In this document: positions 5,308 through 5,467 of the stretch, in pieces
Layout: each line of letters begins with the position of its first letter
Numbering within the stretch: the first letter of the stretch is position 1
NCBI GenBank assembly: GCA_016935715.1
Contig: JAFGQJ010000223.1
Coordinates: 1-5,467 of the forward strand
DNA from: Spirochaetales bacterium
Lineage (GTDB): Bacteria; Spirochaetota; Spirochaetia; SZUA-6; DRHE01
Direction: 5' to 3'
Length of the DNA stretch: 5,467 nucleotides
Made by a program: the position numbers and the translations under genes
The notes under the pieces: generated by a model
Databases searched by the model: none
Seen by the model: only the letters and a program-made list of their open reading frames with translations
Told to the model about the DNA's origin: nothing

Positions 5308-5337
5308 ATAGTAGCAAATCGACCTAGGGCTCTTCAA
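5308..5337 (-). promoter_or_regulatory. Putative promoter of dapB-tyrA
   Basis: On the minus strand TTGAAG (5332-5337), an 18-bp spacer and TACTAT (5308-5313) preceded by TGC form an extended -10 type. Each box matches 4 of 6 consensus bases. Transcription from it would leave a leader of only about 24 nt, too short for a riboswitch or leader peptide. Control from this promoter would therefore have to act at initiation or on the enzyme. Confidence 0.5.
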
Positions 5338-5467
5338 GCGCGCGGACAATCGAGCAGATCCCAATCTCCGTGGGCCGCCCCCCCCAAATCCTCGCGTACG
5401 ATAGACCAGAGCCGGAGGTCGGGCCTGCGACCGGGGCTAAGGTGCGGAGGGGCGAAGCACATACTGC
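5338..5467. other. Sequence upstream of dapB with no gene recognised
   Basis: Two minus-strand frames run open from the window edge and stop near 5325 and 5338, each giving a tail of about 45 residues. One could be the end of an upstream gene, but neither looks like a known C-terminus. A run of eight C (5378-5385) and two small stems are present: GGTCG/CGACC (5417-5432) and GTGC/GCAC (5442-5460). Nothing here supports a firm call. Confidence 0.3.

Noticed and set aside
5278..5364. N-terminal extension of DapB from TTG 5364
   Set aside because: The added 29 residues have no DapB similarity and cover the predicted promoter. A strong SD precedes the ATG at 5277, where DapB homology starts.
5278..5467. 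Lysine riboswitch ahead of dapB (GGTGC...GGCGAAGC on the plus strand looked suggestive)
   Set aside because: The fragment is on the opposite strand to dapB. The five-helix junction cannot be drawn, and the predicted leader is only about 24 nt.

Overview
The window is a chromosomal piece of a bacterium. The region right of about position 830 is GC-rich (single 60-base lines near 67% by eye). The left 700 bases are clearly AT-richer (lines near 37-38%). The gene content fits a free-living or anaerobic Gram-negative-type bacterium: a PEGA-domain lipoprotein, a bactofilin next to an exported TPR protein, MtaB, a TyrA-like dehydrogenase and a lysine-pathway reductase. A spirochaete is my best guess, but this is inference from gene style and not from a diagnostic marker.

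Layout. Positions 1-196 hold a possible hairpin and a near-consensus promoter (154-182). That promoter drives a short plus-strand lipoprotein gene with a PEGA fold (239-619). Everything else lies on the minus strand. Read in the direction of transcription, from right to left, it runs as follows. A promoter at 5308-5337 is followed by a fused dapB gene (4057-5277), whose product is dihydrodipicolinate reductase joined to the paired ACT regulatory module of aspartokinases. A tyrA-like prephenate/arogenate dehydrogenase gene overlaps its end (3303-4103). A second promoter (3269-3298), with a 15-bp tandem repeat in its leader, drives bactofilin (2849-3214), an exported TPR protein (2239-2859) and mtaB (912-2231). 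That operon closes with a strong intrinsic terminator (852-895). A separate consensus promoter (804-833) then drives a tRNA-Lys(UUU) gene (714-786).

How the genes work together. The first unit handles amino-acid synthesis: a lysine/diaminopimelate step with a built-in putative allosteric sensor, and a tyrosine step. The second couples a cytoskeletal scaffold protein and an exported TPR protein to a tRNA-modifying enzyme, through an 11-nt overlap and then a 7-nt gap. The tRNA at the end is a textbook substrate of that enzyme: MtaB methylthiolates t6A37 of tRNA-Lys(UUU).

The most notable observation is the DapB-aspartokinase ACT fusion. It suggests feedback control placed on DapB instead of, or in addition to, aspartokinase. 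The second is the sharp composition change at the 3' end of the tRNA-Lys gene, a typical integration position. I see no phage, IS, CRISPR or novel defence system in the window.
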